A DNA stretch of 49,748 bases from Desulfobacteraceae bacterium (GCA_003597945.1 QZJS01000083.1:1-49748); one strand, 5' to 3'; counted from the stretch's first letter, positions 8,505-17,446 are shown. Made by a program: numbers and translations. The notes: generated by a model not told the origin, from the sequence alone.

Positions 8505-9923
8505 TTGGATTCTAATATAATGAGTCTTTTTCCGTGGTTTCAAAGCGGGCTGGAAACGTTTAAAAAAGTCATTGAAATCCAGCAAAAAGGGATGAGTGCG
8601 GCTGGAAAATCTCTTGATGATCTTGCTCTTGGGTTCCGAAAAGACCTGAAAAGGGACCAGGTCTCCGCAGGGCCGGACCACTCCAACGGATGGGCTCCTT
8701 TCGATCTTTTTTCCAGCCTGATCGAAACCAACCGGGAAGCCGCCGCACGGATTATGGATGTCAATGCCAATCATATTTCCGGACTGATACAGAAATTTGA
8801 CGCGGAATATAAGGCTGACCTGGAATTTCTCGATCTTTTCACCGAAGATCCGCCGATTCAGGACTGGAAATTTGAATATACGGACAGCGATATACTGCTG
8901 GATCTTCCGGGGATGCGGCTCATCGACATATCCACCGGCGGGCCTCACCGGATCGGCAATTACGGGGTGGTGTTCGCCCCCCGGGCAGGGCATCATTCCA
9001 ATATCGCGGAGCGGACCGCCCTTTACCTGAGGGATCAGGGCCTGACGCGTATGGCCGTGGTGGAGCAGAAATGCGCCAACGATATTCCTCTGCTCATCGA
9101 CGGCAAGCCCCACAGCGAGGATTTTGAAAGCCAGGTGGCCCAATTCAAAACCATCCTGGAGCATCTGAAGGCCCGCACCGGATACCCGCCACACCTGATC
9201 GCCGTGTGCCAACCCGGGCCCCTGCTGCTGACCACTCTGATTCTTTATCCGGAACTTGGAAAAACGTTCGGGGCCGCTGGATCGCCCATGCACACCGAGG
9301 GTGAACGCGGAATGCTAACCGATTTTTCCCGGCTCATGGGCGAATCCTATATCGATTACCTGATCGATATCTTTTCCGGCACCATCGGCCCGGGGGAAGT
9401 CGGCGAGGGACGAAAAGTTTACGACGGCCGGCTCCAGGTGCTGGGATTTTATTATCTCGGCATGGATCAGCACATGAAAAATTTCAGGAGATATTACACG
9501 GACCTCAAAGCCGGCAACAATGAGGCAGCCGAGCGCCAGAAGGAATTTTACCAGTGGTATAACCGAACCCATCATTTCCCGGCTGAATTTATCCGGGACA
9601 CCTATAAGAAAATATTCGTCAACAATGATTTGATGAGGGGAAGCATGAAAATCGGCGACCGGATCGCCGACATCAAGAATTACCCGGTCCATGTTCCCAC
9701 CTGGGCCCTGGGCGGTTCCCAAGACGACATCGTGCCGCCCCGGCAGGCCGTGGGGCATCTGGATTTGATCGACGGGCTCGCGGATGACAAAAAGCTGGCT
9801 ATCATCGCCGATGCCGGTCACATGGGCATTTTCCGCTCATCAAAAGTCTTAAAAAACAATTATACGGATGTAGCGAAATTCATCTTACAACACAGCGATG
9901 TTACAAAGAAAAAATCGAAATAG
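8505..9923 (+). CDS. phaZ: Intracellular polyhydroxyalkanoate depolymerase
   Basis: 472 residues. The region from about 120 onward matches the intracellular PHB depolymerase family. It has the cysteine-type nucleophile elbow VCQPG (Cys235), an acid in GSQDDI (Asp407/408) and the histidine of AGHMG (His439). Before the acid lies the typical WYNRTHHFPAEFIRDTYKKI segment. The first 120 residues are a helical extension that could contact granules. The start is TTG at 8505, because AAAGGAG at 8491-8497 is correctly spaced for it; the next in-frame ATG at 8520 is too far. It should degrade stored PHA to hydroxyacids. It sits beside phaR and the synthase operon. Confidence 0.88.
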   Translation: MDSNIMSLFPWFQSGLETFKKVIEIQQKGMSAAGKSLDDLALGFRKDLKRDQVSAGPDHSNGWAPFDLFSSLIETNREAAARIMDVNANHISGLIQKFDAEYKADLEFLDLFTEDPPIQDWKFEYTDSDILLDLPGMRLIDISTGGPHRIGNYGVVFAPRAGHHSNIAERTALYLRDQGLTRMAVVEQKCANDIPLLIDGKPHSEDFESQVAQFKTILEHLKARTGYPPHLIAVCQPGPLLLTTLILYPELGKTFGAAGSPMHTEGERGMLTDFSRLMGESYIDYLIDIFSGTIGPGEVGEGRKVYDGRLQVLGFYYLGMDQHMKNFRRYYTDLKAGNNEAAERQKEFYQWYNRTHHFPAEFIRDTYKKIFVNNDLMRGSMKIGDRIADIKNYPVHVPTWALGGSQDDIVPPRQAVGHLDLIDGLADDKKLAIIADAGHMGIFRSSKVLKNNYTDVAKFILQHSDVTKKKSK

Positions 9924-9975
9924 GCAAAACGCTGGAATTCTTTATTGGATTGGAGAAGGGCTCAACGAATCACGG

Positions 9976-10497
9976 TTATGATCCGCTTTCCTGAGAATGC
10001 TTTTTTGCTTTCCGGTCATCGGGGTTTTTTCCAGCATCCCCGCCTGCCGGCCCACCCGGAAAAAACTGGCGGAAAAAGGAATGAAACGGGCTGTTTTCCG
10101 CCATGCTCTTCCGGGCCGTGTCGGTCAGTCCGGTTCCCATTTCCAGCCACCGGTTGAACTGCTCATCGGCCATGGTCTTATAGGATACATAACTGGCGAT
10201 CATTTTTTCCAGGTGCTTGTCAAAAAAATCCGCCAGCAGGTTTTCGCCGTAACGGATGACAAGATGCAGCACGGGGACCGGCAGCAGCGCATTTTTTTTC
10301 TTGGCCTCTTCCATGATGATCTGGGTCAGTGTGAACGCGGTCACATCCTCACCCGAATCCGCGTCCACCACCGAAACCCAGCGGCCGTCCCGGATCATCC
10401 CGGCCACATCGGACAGGGTCACATACGCGCTTTTTTCCGTATCATAGAGGCGGCGATTGGAATATTTTTTAAGCAGAATGCTGTCTTTGTCCGGCAT
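9976..10497 (-). CDS. phaR: PHA synthesis repressor PhaR
   Basis: 173 residues from the ATG at 10497, preceded by AGGGA. The N-terminus has the PhaR DNA-binding/PHA-binding domain signature KKYSNRRLYDTEKSAYVTL followed by DVAGMIRDGR. The middle has the PHB-accumulation domain (FTLTQIIMEEAKKK, RYGENLLADFFDKHLE). The C-terminal tail is Gly/Pro/Lys-rich and likely disordered. Family knowledge: PhaR represses phasin and its own genes and leaves DNA when PHA granules form. It is convergent with phaZ and divergent from the phasin-phaEC operon. Two TTGC...GCAA sites in the shared control region are candidate operators. Confidence 0.93.
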   Translation of the reverse strand: MPDKDSILLKKYSNRRLYDTEKSAYVTLSDVAGMIRDGRWVSVVDADSGEDVTAFTLTQIIMEEAKKKNALLPVPVLHLVIRYGENLLADFFDKHLEKMIASYVSYKTMADEQFNRWLEMGTGLTDTARKSMAENSPFHSFFRQFFPGGPAGGDAGKNPDDRKAKKHSQESGS

Positions 10498-10513
10498 TGA
10501 TGGTTTCCCTTTT

Positions 10514-10527
10514 TTGCTACATTGCAA
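10514..10527. promoter_or_regulatory. Candidate PhaR operator A
   Basis: TTGC-N6-GCAA at 10514-10527, containing the perfect palindrome ATTGCAAT (10521-10528). It lies 17 bases upstream of the phaR start, where binding would block phaR itself. It shares its half-sites with site B near 10654. Assignment to PhaR is inference from position and the TGC-rich sites known for PhaR elsewhere. Confidence 0.45.
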
Positions 10528-10648
10528 TATTCGATACCATATCTCTATTTTCAAGGCCCGGGTTTCAAATTTAAAAATTCTTATAATTCAAGATATAATA
10601 GCATTTATAGAAAGTATCAAGCAAAAAAATCCCGATTATTATTTTTTG

Positions 10649-10659
10649 TTGCAATGCAA
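10649..10659. promoter_or_regulatory. Candidate PhaR operator B
   Basis: TTGCA-A-TGCAA, a perfect 5-bp inverted repeat with one central base, ends 11 bases before the -35 box of the phasin promoter. It has the same half-sites as site A at 10514-10527. Confidence 0.45.
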
Positions 10660-10670
10660 TAAAAAATTAC

Positions 10671-10698
10671 TTGACAGCGATTATTTCTGTCGTAAATT
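10671..10698 (+). promoter_or_regulatory. Predicted sigma-70 promoter of the phasin-phaEC operon
   Basis: TTGACA at 10671-10676, a 16-base spacer and TAAATT at 10693-10698. This leaves a leader of about 120 bases before the first phasin-like gene. Confidence 0.6.
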
Positions 10699-10822
10699 AT
10701 CACCAGGCAAGACAACAACCGGCCGTTCATCAAAAACAGGATTGAATGGATTGATAAACATCCTGCCGATGATACGACCGTTAAACGAAACGTGCATTTT
10801 ATTTAAAAAAAGGAGTATGATA

Positions 10823-11086
10823 ATGAACAATACATATATGATTAAGGAACTGGTAATCGACACGGGGAAAGCCGCTCATGAAGTAAGCTTTAAGGGGCTT
10901 GATTTGTTACACGACAACATTGAAAAAGCCACTGGAGAAGCACTGGCCCGACTACCCTGGCTTACCGATGACCATCGCAACACGGTACGTGACTGGTTTA
11001 AGAACGCCCGAAAGGGGCGCAACACCCTTAAATCCACCATAGATGAAAACTTTAAAACCGTCGAAGGATGGTTTTCGGCATCATAG
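10823..11086 (+). CDS. Small phasin-like protein 1
   Basis: 87 residues from the ATG at 10823, seven bases after AAAAAGGAG. It is predicted to be largely helical and amphipathic, as in small granule-associated phasins, with no signal peptide. It is paralogous to the next gene, also 87 residues. The shared C-terminal pattern is DW(F/L)K....KG.....KS..DE......E..(F/L)S. It is the first gene of the operon reading phasin-phasin-phaE-phaC-GAF-phaJ, directly under the putative PhaR-controlled promoter. A PHA granule-coating role is inferred from context; the sequence alone is not diagnostic. Confidence 0.7.
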   Translation: MNNTYMIKELVIDTGKAAHEVSFKGLDLLHDNIEKATGEALARLPWLTDDHRNTVRDWFKNARKGRNTLKSTIDENFKTVEGWFSAS

Positions 11087-11178
11087 TCAAATGGCGCGAA
11101 CGCGCGATAAACCCGGGAGCAGGGATGGAAATGCCCTGCTCTCAAAAATCATTTACCCGCTTTGGCAAGGAGGCTGTT

Positions 11179-11442
11179 ATGATCGACAATAAAGAAATGC
11201 TCAAACAGGTAATTCAGTTTAACAAGACCACTTTTTTCGACAATGCGTTAAAGGCCATGAAGATGTCCCAGGAACAGGGTGAGAAAATGCTCAAGACCAT
11301 GCTTGATCAGGCCACCTGGATGCCGGCGGAAGGTAAAAAGGCCGTCAACGACTGGCTCAAGGCTTACAAAAAGGGGATTGATGATTTCAAGTCCGTGATG
11401 GATGAGCAATACGAAAAATTGGAAGATTTTCTTTCCAAGTAA
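11179..11442 (+). CDS. Small phasin-like protein 2
   Basis: 87 residues from the ATG at 11179, which follows AAGGAGG; upstream in-frame codons lack a ribosome site. It is helical and lysine-rich (MIDNKEMLKQVIQFNK at the N-terminus, then WMPAEGKKAVNDWLKAYKKG). It aligns with the preceding protein over its whole length with a one-residue offset, strongest in the last 30 residues, indicating tandem duplication. It is probably a granule-associated phasin. It lies 38 bases before phaE. Confidence 0.72.
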   Translation: MIDNKEMLKQVIQFNKTTFFDNALKAMKMSQEQGEKMLKTMLDQATWMPAEGKKAVNDWLKAYKKGIDDFKSVMDEQYEKLEDFLSK

Positions 11443-11480
11443 CCGCCCCGCTGTCGGAATATACTAAAAAAGAGGCTGTT

Positions 11481-12383
11481 ATGACGGATTCATCAAATCA
11501 GGCATTTGATCCGAATACGATGTTTCAGCAATGGATGCGTTCCATAACCGACTCGTGGACCGGCATGCTGACGCCTTCGCGGCCTGACCCTGACCCGGGG
11601 GCCACGCCGGCCGGGAATGACAACGGACAGGCCCCCGGGGATCCCTCCCTGGATGCAACATTGCGGTTTATGAAAGCATCCGCAGCGGCGTGGGGCGATC
11701 CCGGCAAGTGGACCACGGCATTCAGAGATCTGAGTTCCCTGCCCCATGTTTTCATGAATATGGCCCAGCCGATGATCGAAAACATGTCGCAAATGCACCG
11801 GCAATGGTTTGAAAAAATGGAAGCCATCGGGAAACTACCGGATGCTTTTGATCCCCGACACATGGAAAAGGAATCGCTTAATATCTTCAACCGGCTCTAT
11901 GACGCGGAATTCAAGAAATTTCTGAACATCCCCCAGCTCGGGCCGGCCAGGCAATACCAGGAGAAGGTGAACCGATACATCGACCGGTTCACCATGCTGC
12001 AGACCGCGGTGGCCGAATTTCTACACCAGCTGTATGCCCCGATGGAAACAGCCTTCGCCGCCTTCCAGAAACAGATCGCCGATCTGGCCGAGGCCCGCCG
12101 GCTTCCTGGAGATGCAAAGGCCTATTACCAGCTCTGGCTGAAAAACCTTGAAGGCCAATACATGATCGCGCTGCGCACCCCGGAATATCTGGGTGCGCTT
12201 TCCAAAACCCTTATGGCCGCCGCCGAGCACGCCATGGCAAGAAAGGACCTTCTCAATGATGTGATGCACAATCTTTCCCTGCCCGCACCCGGCGACATCG
12301 ATTCCCTTTACCAGGATCTGTATGCCCTGAAAAAACGGTTGAAGGCCGTTGAAAATCATCTCGGAGATCGTTTTAAAAAATAA
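11481..12383 (+). CDS. phaE: Class III PHA synthase subunit PhaE
   Basis: 300 residues. It begins with a low-complexity Pro/Gly/Asp segment (to about residue 50). A long helical region follows, typical of PhaE (WFEKMEAIGKLPDAF, FNRLYDAEFKKFLNIPQLG, LYALKKRLKAVENHL). PhaE has no catalytic site of its own; it pairs with PhaC to make active class III synthase. The order phaE then phaC, 42 bases apart, supports the call. GAGG precedes the ATG at 11481. Confidence 0.9.
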   Translation: MTDSSNQAFDPNTMFQQWMRSITDSWTGMLTPSRPDPDPGATPAGNDNGQAPGDPSLDATLRFMKASAAAWGDPGKWTTAFRDLSSLPHVFMNMAQPMIENMSQMHRQWFEKMEAIGKLPDAFDPRHMEKESLNIFNRLYDAEFKKFLNIPQLGPARQYQEKVNRYIDRFTMLQTAVAEFLHQLYAPMETAFAAFQKQIADLAEARRLPGDAKAYYQLWLKNLEGQYMIALRTPEYLGALSKTLMAAAEHAMARKDLLNDVMHNLSLPAPGDIDSLYQDLYALKKRLKAVENHLGDRFKK

Positions 12384-12425
12384 GTCTTTCCAAGACGCTA
12401 ATGAAACCGCAGCAGAGGTGATCCC

Positions 12426-13514
12426 ATGAATACGTCGGGCCTGCCCGTCGACCTGATAATGAAGAAACTGGCCGAAGAGACCGGAAAAACCCAGAGCCGT
12501 GCGCAAAAAGCCTCTGAAATACTGCTCTCGCCACTGGAAACCGGAATCTCCCAGACATCCTATGAGGTCGTGCATACCGAAGACCGCGTCAAACTCAAGT
12601 ATTACCGTCCGGAAAACCGCCCGGCGGACCATGTTAAAACACCGCTTCTGATCGTCTACGCGCTGATCAACCGGGAAACCATGCTCGACCTGCAGCCCGG
12701 CAGAAGCGTGGCCCGCAGCCTGATGGACAACGGCATCGATCTGTATATGATCGACTGGGGCTATCCCGCTGAAAAGGACAAATTCCAGACCATCGACGAT
12801 CATGTCAACGGTTATATGGATACCATGATCGATGTGATCCGCAAACGCCACAACATAGAGCGCATCAACCTCATGGGGGTGTGCATGGGCGGAACCTTTT
12901 CCATCATCTACACGGCGCTTCACCCGGAAAAAATCAAAAACCTGATCACCACGGTCACGCCGTCGAACTTCGACACCGAGCAGGGACTGCTGCATATCTG
13001 GATGAAACACGCGGACCCAGGCCTGATGGTGAATGCCTGGGGCAATATGCCCGGCGATATCATGAACATCGGGTTTCTGCTGCTCAATCCGGCCCGCCTG
13101 ATGCTCGACAAATACATCGGCTTCATGGAAAATGCCGATGACCGCAATTTCGTGGAAAACTTCATCCGGATGGAAAAATGGATCTTCGACAGTCCCGACG
13201 TGCCCGGTGAAACCTTCCGGCAGTTTGTTGTCGACTGTTACCAGAAGAATCTTCTGATACAGAACCAGTTGATGGTGGGCGGCCGACAGGTCGATTTGAA
13301 AAATATCACCACGCCGCTGCTCAATATATACGGAAAATTCGATCATCTGGTGCCGCCGGAGGCGTGCGAGCGACTGACCCGGGCCGTGGGAAGCGCGGAC
13401 ACCGAGGATGTCTGTCTTGAGACCGGCCATATCGGCATTTATGTCAGCTCCAAAACCCAGCGTGAGTTTGTTCCGAAAATTATTTCCTGGTTGAAAAAAC
13501 GGGATGGAGAATAA
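12426..13514 (+). CDS. phaC: Class III PHA synthase catalytic subunit PhaC
   Basis: 362 residues, matching the short class III PhaC (about 355) rather than the roughly 590-residue class I or II enzymes. The alpha/beta-hydrolase core has a lipase-like box with Cys nucleophile, GVCMGG (Cys153), the acid in GKFDHLVPP (Asp306) and the histidine in ETGHIG (His335). The family tryptophan after the acid-box region and VYALINR/MIDWGYP motifs are present. It polymerises 3-hydroxyacyl-CoA on the granule surface with PhaE. Eleven bases separate it from the next gene, so the operon continues. Confidence 0.95.
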   Translation: MNTSGLPVDLIMKKLAEETGKTQSRAQKASEILLSPLETGISQTSYEVVHTEDRVKLKYYRPENRPADHVKTPLLIVYALINRETMLDLQPGRSVARSLMDNGIDLYMIDWGYPAEKDKFQTIDDHVNGYMDTMIDVIRKRHNIERINLMGVCMGGTFSIIYTALHPEKIKNLITTVTPSNFDTEQGLLHIWMKHADPGLMVNAWGNMPGDIMNIGFLLLNPARLMLDKYIGFMENADDRNFVENFIRMEKWIFDSPDVPGETFRQFVVDCYQKNLLIQNQLMVGGRQVDLKNITTPLLNIYGKFDHLVPPEACERLTRAVGSADTEDVCLETGHIGIYVSSKTQREFVPKIISWLKKRDGE

Positions 13515-13525
13515 GGAGTATCCAC

Positions 13526-14572
13526 ATGGCCAATCAATCGAATTATTTTGAAAATCTTTGCCGAATCAGTCGGGCCTTCGGCGCCACGCTGAAAAAAAAC
13601 GAACTGCTGTCGCTGATTGTCGGCGCCGCCGTTGATGCCATGAACGCCAAGGCGGCCTGTCTGTTTCTGGCCGGTGACGACCCGGACCTTTATCTGCCGG
13701 CGGCCCAGAAAGGCCTATCCGCCGATTATCTGCACACCGCGCCGGAAAAAGCAAAGGACCGGATAAATGATCTGGTTAACAATGGATATCTGGCCATTTC
13801 CGATGCCGCCGACGATCCCCGGGCCGAAAACCGGGATGCCAAAAAAGCCGAAGGCATCGCCTCCATACTGGTGGTGCCGGTGATGGTTCATGATCGGCCC
13901 ATTGGGGTCCTGGCCCTTTACACCGCTGAGCAAAGGCAATTTTCCAAATCCGACATCGCCTTCCTGACCGCCTTGGCCGACCAGGGCGGCATTGCCGTGG
14001 ACCGGGCCCGCCTCATCGAGCATATCCGCAAAAACACCCGGCTTTTTTATGATCTGTCGGCAGGCATGAATGCGTCTTTGGACGTCAAGCAGATCATGGC
14101 CACCCTGACCGTTGATCTTTGCCGCGTGTTTAAGGCCAAGGGCGTAACGGTCCAGTTGATCGACATGGACGGACAGACCTTGAAACCGGTCAGCAGCCAT
14201 GGACTGGAGTCATCCTTTGTGCAGGCGGTAGCCGGCCAGCGGGAAAAAAGCATCGACGAAGCCCTGGCCGGAAAAACAACGGTAATTCCGAACGCGTCCG
14301 GAGATCCCGATATCGCCGACCCGAAGGTTTATAAAACAGAAGGCATCGCTACCGTTATCAGCGCGCCGATTACCTCCGGGGATGCCGTCATGGGCGTGTT
14401 GCGACTCTATTTTGCCAATCCGCGCGATTTTTACGATGATGAAATCCTGATGATCACCGCCTTCGGCCACCAGGCCGGCCTGGCCATTAAAAATGCCGCA
14501 TGCTACATACAGGTGGAAAATGAACTCAAGGATCTCAAAGACGACATCTGGAGCCACCGCTCCTGGTTTTAA
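13526..14572 (+). CDS. Tandem GAF-domain protein in the PHA operon
   Basis: 348 residues with two GAF-type domains, roughly residues 20-165 and 180-335. Each ends in the recurring pattern of a hydrophobic strand and D..(F/L)L.A...Q.G.A(V/I) (FLTALADQGGIAVDRARL; MITAFGHQAGLAIKNA). No histidine kinase, GGDEF or HTH domain follows. It starts 11 bases after phaC with AAGGAG in front of the ATG, and precedes phaJ, so it is co-transcribed with PHA genes. GAF domains bind small molecules or mediate dimerisation; the ligand here is unknown. A link between redox or nucleotide state and PHA metabolism is speculation. Confidence 0.8.
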   Translation: MANQSNYFENLCRISRAFGATLKKNELLSLIVGAAVDAMNAKAACLFLAGDDPDLYLPAAQKGLSADYLHTAPEKAKDRINDLVNNGYLAISDAADDPRAENRDAKKAEGIASILVVPVMVHDRPIGVLALYTAEQRQFSKSDIAFLTALADQGGIAVDRARLIEHIRKNTRLFYDLSAGMNASLDVKQIMATLTVDLCRVFKAKGVTVQLIDMDGQTLKPVSSHGLESSFVQAVAGQREKSIDEALAGKTTVIPNASGDPDIADPKVYKTEGIATVISAPITSGDAVMGVLRLYFANPRDFYDDEILMITAFGHQAGLAIKNAACYIQVENELKDLKDDIWSHRSWF

Positions 14573-14604
14573 ATGACCACACCGAATAAAAAAGGACGCC
14601 CGCC

Positions 14605-15024
14605 ATGAAGGGAAAAACAATTGCCGAGATCGCCATGGGCGATATCGCTGAATTCGCCAAGACCGTATCCGAAGGGGACATTTACCAGTATGCCGGAATC
14701 TCGGGTGATTTCAATCCGGTGCATGTCAACGAAGCCTATGCGGAAAAAACATTTTTCAAGACCCGCATCGCCCACGGCATGCTGTCGGCGGGATTTATAT
14801 CCAATGTGCTGGGAAACCAGCTTCCCGGGCCGGGATCAGTTTACATCCGCCAGGAACTCGATTTCCTGGCGCCGGTGCGCATCGGCGACACCATAACCGC
14901 ACGGATCACGGTCATCGGCATCGACGCGGAAAAAAACCGTGTCACCCTGAAAACCGAATGCATCAATCAAAACGAAACCACTGTCATCAGCGGCCAGGCT
15001 GTGCTGAGTCCTCCGAAATCCTGA
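14605..15024 (+). CDS. phaJ: MaoC-like (R)-specific enoyl-CoA hydratase
   Basis: 139 residues, a single hot-dog domain. It carries the hydratase-2 signature GDFNPVHVNEAYAE (Asp35, His40), followed by RIAHGML and the C-terminal LDFLAPVRIGDTITA. It hydrates enoyl-CoA to (R)-3-hydroxyacyl-CoA, feeding beta-oxidation intermediates to PHA synthase. Being last in the phaEC operon supports PhaJ over other MaoC functions. The ATG at 14605 has a modest AAAGGA upstream. Confidence 0.88.
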   Translation: MKGKTIAEIAMGDIAEFAKTVSEGDIYQYAGISGDFNPVHVNEAYAEKTFFKTRIAHGMLSAGFISNVLGNQLPGPGSVYIRQELDFLAPVRIGDTITARITVIGIDAEKNRVTLKTECINQNETTVISGQAVLSPPKS

Positions 15025-15300
15025 AAACAATACTCCCCTGATTGCATCAAGCCGGCCTATCGGGGAACACGTTTTCTCATACAATTCGGCACTCCCGTCC
15101 GCCGCGGACCGGTCAAAATTCTCTTGACTATAGAGCCGACTTCCTTCATATATAATAATATCATCGGATTTTTGCATGATGCACAAATCGATGGGCCTTT
15201 TCCAAAACCGTCTTTGATAAACATCATCAGATTGTCAATGGAATGATCCCCAAACATTTCAATATCTTTTGATGGATGCAACACAGAGGAGGACAACGCA

Positions 15301-17208
15301 ATGCTGAACTTTTTTACCCGCCCTTTCTTAATCCTGGCTCTGTTATGCTGCGCCTTCCACCTGAGCGTGGCAGGTCCGGCTGCGGCAAGCGCCCCCCAGG
15401 CGCCATCCAATGTAATGGCATCCGATGGGCTCTATGGGGATAAAGTCATTATCAACTGGGACACCGTTGCCGGGGCGGAAAAATATGTGATCCTCCGTTC
15501 GGAAAGACCGGTTTCCCGGGGCGGCGTCATGACCCGGCTGGCGATCCTTTCCAGGACATATTATGAGGACACGCCGCCCGAATGCGGCCTCGTCTATTAC
15601 TATTGGGTTCGGGCCGTCAATGACGATGGCGCGAGCCGATTCAGCCATGCCAAAGGCTCTTGCGGAACCGCGGGAACAGAACCGATAACCGGAACGCTTC
15701 AACCGCCGGAAAACGTTTCCGCAACAGACGGCGACTTTACCGATAAAATCCGAATCACATGGGACAGATCCCCCGGCGCCGCATCCTATGAAATCTACCG
15801 GGCTGAAGATTTTGCCGATCCAAAAACCAGGTTGGGCAGCACCACCAACATCACATTCGACGACACCACCGCCGATTGCTGCATTGATTATTACTACTGG
15901 GTCAAAGCTAAAAAAGGCAGCGAGGCAAGCGATTTCTTTTACTCGGATATCGGTTACCGGGATTGCCCGGTATCTGCGCCCGCCAACGTAAATGCATCCG
16001 ATGGCGCGCAAGAAGATGCTGTCTTGGTGACATGGAAAGCATCGACCGGCGCCACATCCTACGATATTTATCGGGCGACGTCTCCTACGGGGAGCAGATC
16101 CAAAATCGCCGACACCACTGATACCCAGTATACCGATACCCGCGTAACCTGCGATGATGCTTATTTCTACTGGATACAGGCCAACAATCTTTGTTCCACC
16201 AGCCCATACAGCGACTCCGATTCGGGTTATCCGCTTTGTCCTATCCCACCGGATGGCGACGGGACGCCAGACCCAGCCCCCGGGGCGCCCGCAGCGCCTG
16301 CCGGCGTGTCCGCTTCGGATGGCACGTATACGGATCGGATATTCATCACATGGCAGGCCGTACCAAACACCGTTTTTTATGATGTCTACCGGGCCAACCG
16401 CTATACCGGTCAAAAGGAAAAACTCGCGACAACCAAGGAGACATCCTACAGTGACCGCAGTACGCCACCCGGGTCCACCTTCTTCTACTGGATAAAGGGG
16501 AAAAATGCGTCAGGCGACAGTGAATTCAGCAATTTCGATGCCGGCTACCGACTCTGCCCGTCTGCTCCGACCAATGTTTCCGCAACCAAAGATGCCTATC
16601 TCGACCGAATCCGGGTCACCTGGGCTGCATCCCGCGGGGCTGTTGAATATGATGTCTACCGGGCTATATTCCCCACAGCAACGCCCGGCATGAAAACAAA
16701 GATCGCCACCGTCAAAGGCACCAGCTATGACGACATGCTTGATCCCTGCGTGCTTAATTGCCCCGGGTGCTACTCTTCTTTAAATATTCCTTATTACTAC
16801 TGGGTTATGGCAAAAAGCGCGGATTGCGTCAGTCCGTTCAGTCAAAACCGCAGCTATCGCCTGCGCGACAATTCAACGGAATATCACAACCGCGGAAACA
16901 TCCATTGTCGGCCACCAGCGCCTACGGGCGTTTCCGCTTCCAATGGCGGTTTTCTTAACCATATCCAGATAAAATGGAATACCACCAGCACGGATCATCA
17001 ATCCAATCCGAAACATAAATTCGATGTATGGCGCTCCACGGCGCCCGACGGGCCAAAAACCAAACTGGCGGAGACTTTCGCTTCAGCTTTCAACGATGTG
17101 AGGGCAACCTGCGGCACCACCTATTATTACTGGGTACGTCGGATCGATCCTCAAGGGTTTGCCAGTCATTTTAGTCATTACGACAGCGGTAGCTTTGCAT
17201 GCAGATGA
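15301..17208 (+). CDS. Secreted protein of six fibronectin type III-like repeats
   Basis: 635 residues. A signal peptide covers about residues 1-30, ending near AAASA. Six repeats of about 85-110 residues follow, each with the pattern AP.NVSASDG..D.I.ITW....GA..YD(I/V)YRA and later YYYWV.A. Most repeats end in a GYR.C motif, so the cysteines recur with the repeats and may form intra-repeat disulfides. The fold is fibronectin III-like. No enzymatic domain, sortase signal or C-terminal anchor is visible. It is probably an extracellular or periplasmic adhesion or structural protein. GAGGA precedes the ATG. It is not part of the PHA operon; a 276-base gap without a gene separates them. Confidence 0.82.
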   Translation: MLNFFTRPFLILALLCCAFHLSVAGPAAASAPQAPSNVMASDGLYGDKVIINWDTVAGAEKYVILRSERPVSRGGVMTRLAILSRTYYEDTPPECGLVYYYWVRAVNDDGASRFSHAKGSCGTAGTEPITGTLQPPENVSATDGDFTDKIRITWDRSPGAASYEIYRAEDFADPKTRLGSTTNITFDDTTADCCIDYYYWVKAKKGSEASDFFYSDIGYRDCPVSAPANVNASDGAQEDAVLVTWKASTGATSYDIYRATSPTGSRSKIADTTDTQYTDTRVTCDDAYFYWIQANNLCSTSPYSDSDSGYPLCPIPPDGDGTPDPAPGAPAAPAGVSASDGTYTDRIFITWQAVPNTVFYDVYRANRYTGQKEKLATTKETSYSDRSTPPGSTFFYWIKGKNASGDSEFSNFDAGYRLCPSAPTNVSATKDAYLDRIRVTWAASRGAVEYDVYRAIFPTATPGMKTKIATVKGTSYDDMLDPCVLNCPGCYSSLNIPYYYWVMAKSADCVSPFSQNRSYRLRDNSTEYHNRGNIHCRPPAPTGVSASNGGFLNHIQIKWNTTSTDHQSNPKHKFDVWRSTAPDGPKTKLAETFASAFNDVRATCGTTYYYWVRRIDPQGFASHFSHYDSGSFACR

Positions 17209-17290
17209 TTGCAGCGCAATGGCTTGATGTTTCCAGACGGCCGCTTTCGTATGTCATCAAGCTAAAGAATCAAATTGCCCGGTGAACTGG

Positions 17291-17327
17291 TCAAGTCCTG
17301 GAAAGCCATACGCTTTTCAGGGCTTGA
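17291..17327 (+). terminator. Hairpin after the fibronectin-repeat gene
   Basis: TCAAGTCCTGGAAAG (17291-17305) pairs with CTTTTCAGGGCTTGA (17313-17327) over 15 positions including two wobbles, with a seven-base loop. A weak T-rich tail (tttgttgatt) follows. It is a plausible rho-independent terminator. Confidence 0.5.
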
Positions 17328-17417
17328 TTTGTTGATTCCTCCGAAAAAATCTCACGCGCCAAGTCTTCATCAGTATATTTAATGGCCGCGCAATAGCTAC
17401 CAGCCACCATTTAATCC

Positions 17418-17446
17418 TTGACTTTTCCGATGATGAGAGATATTTT
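17418..17446 (+). promoter_or_regulatory. Predicted sigma-70 promoter of the acyl-CoA dehydrogenase pair
   Basis: TTGACT at 17418-17423, a 17-base spacer and TATTTT at 17441-17446. The leader to the gene at 17600 is about 150 bases. Confidence 0.5.

Noticed and set aside
12021-13430. 469-residue minus-strand open frame opposite phaE and phaC
   Set aside because: It is the antisense shadow of two well-identified genes; no ribosome site and no recognisable domain.
15343-16413. 356-residue minus-strand open frame opposite the fibronectin-repeat gene
   Set aside because: Its repetitive translation simply mirrors the plus-strand repeats; the plus strand has the signal peptide and domain pattern.
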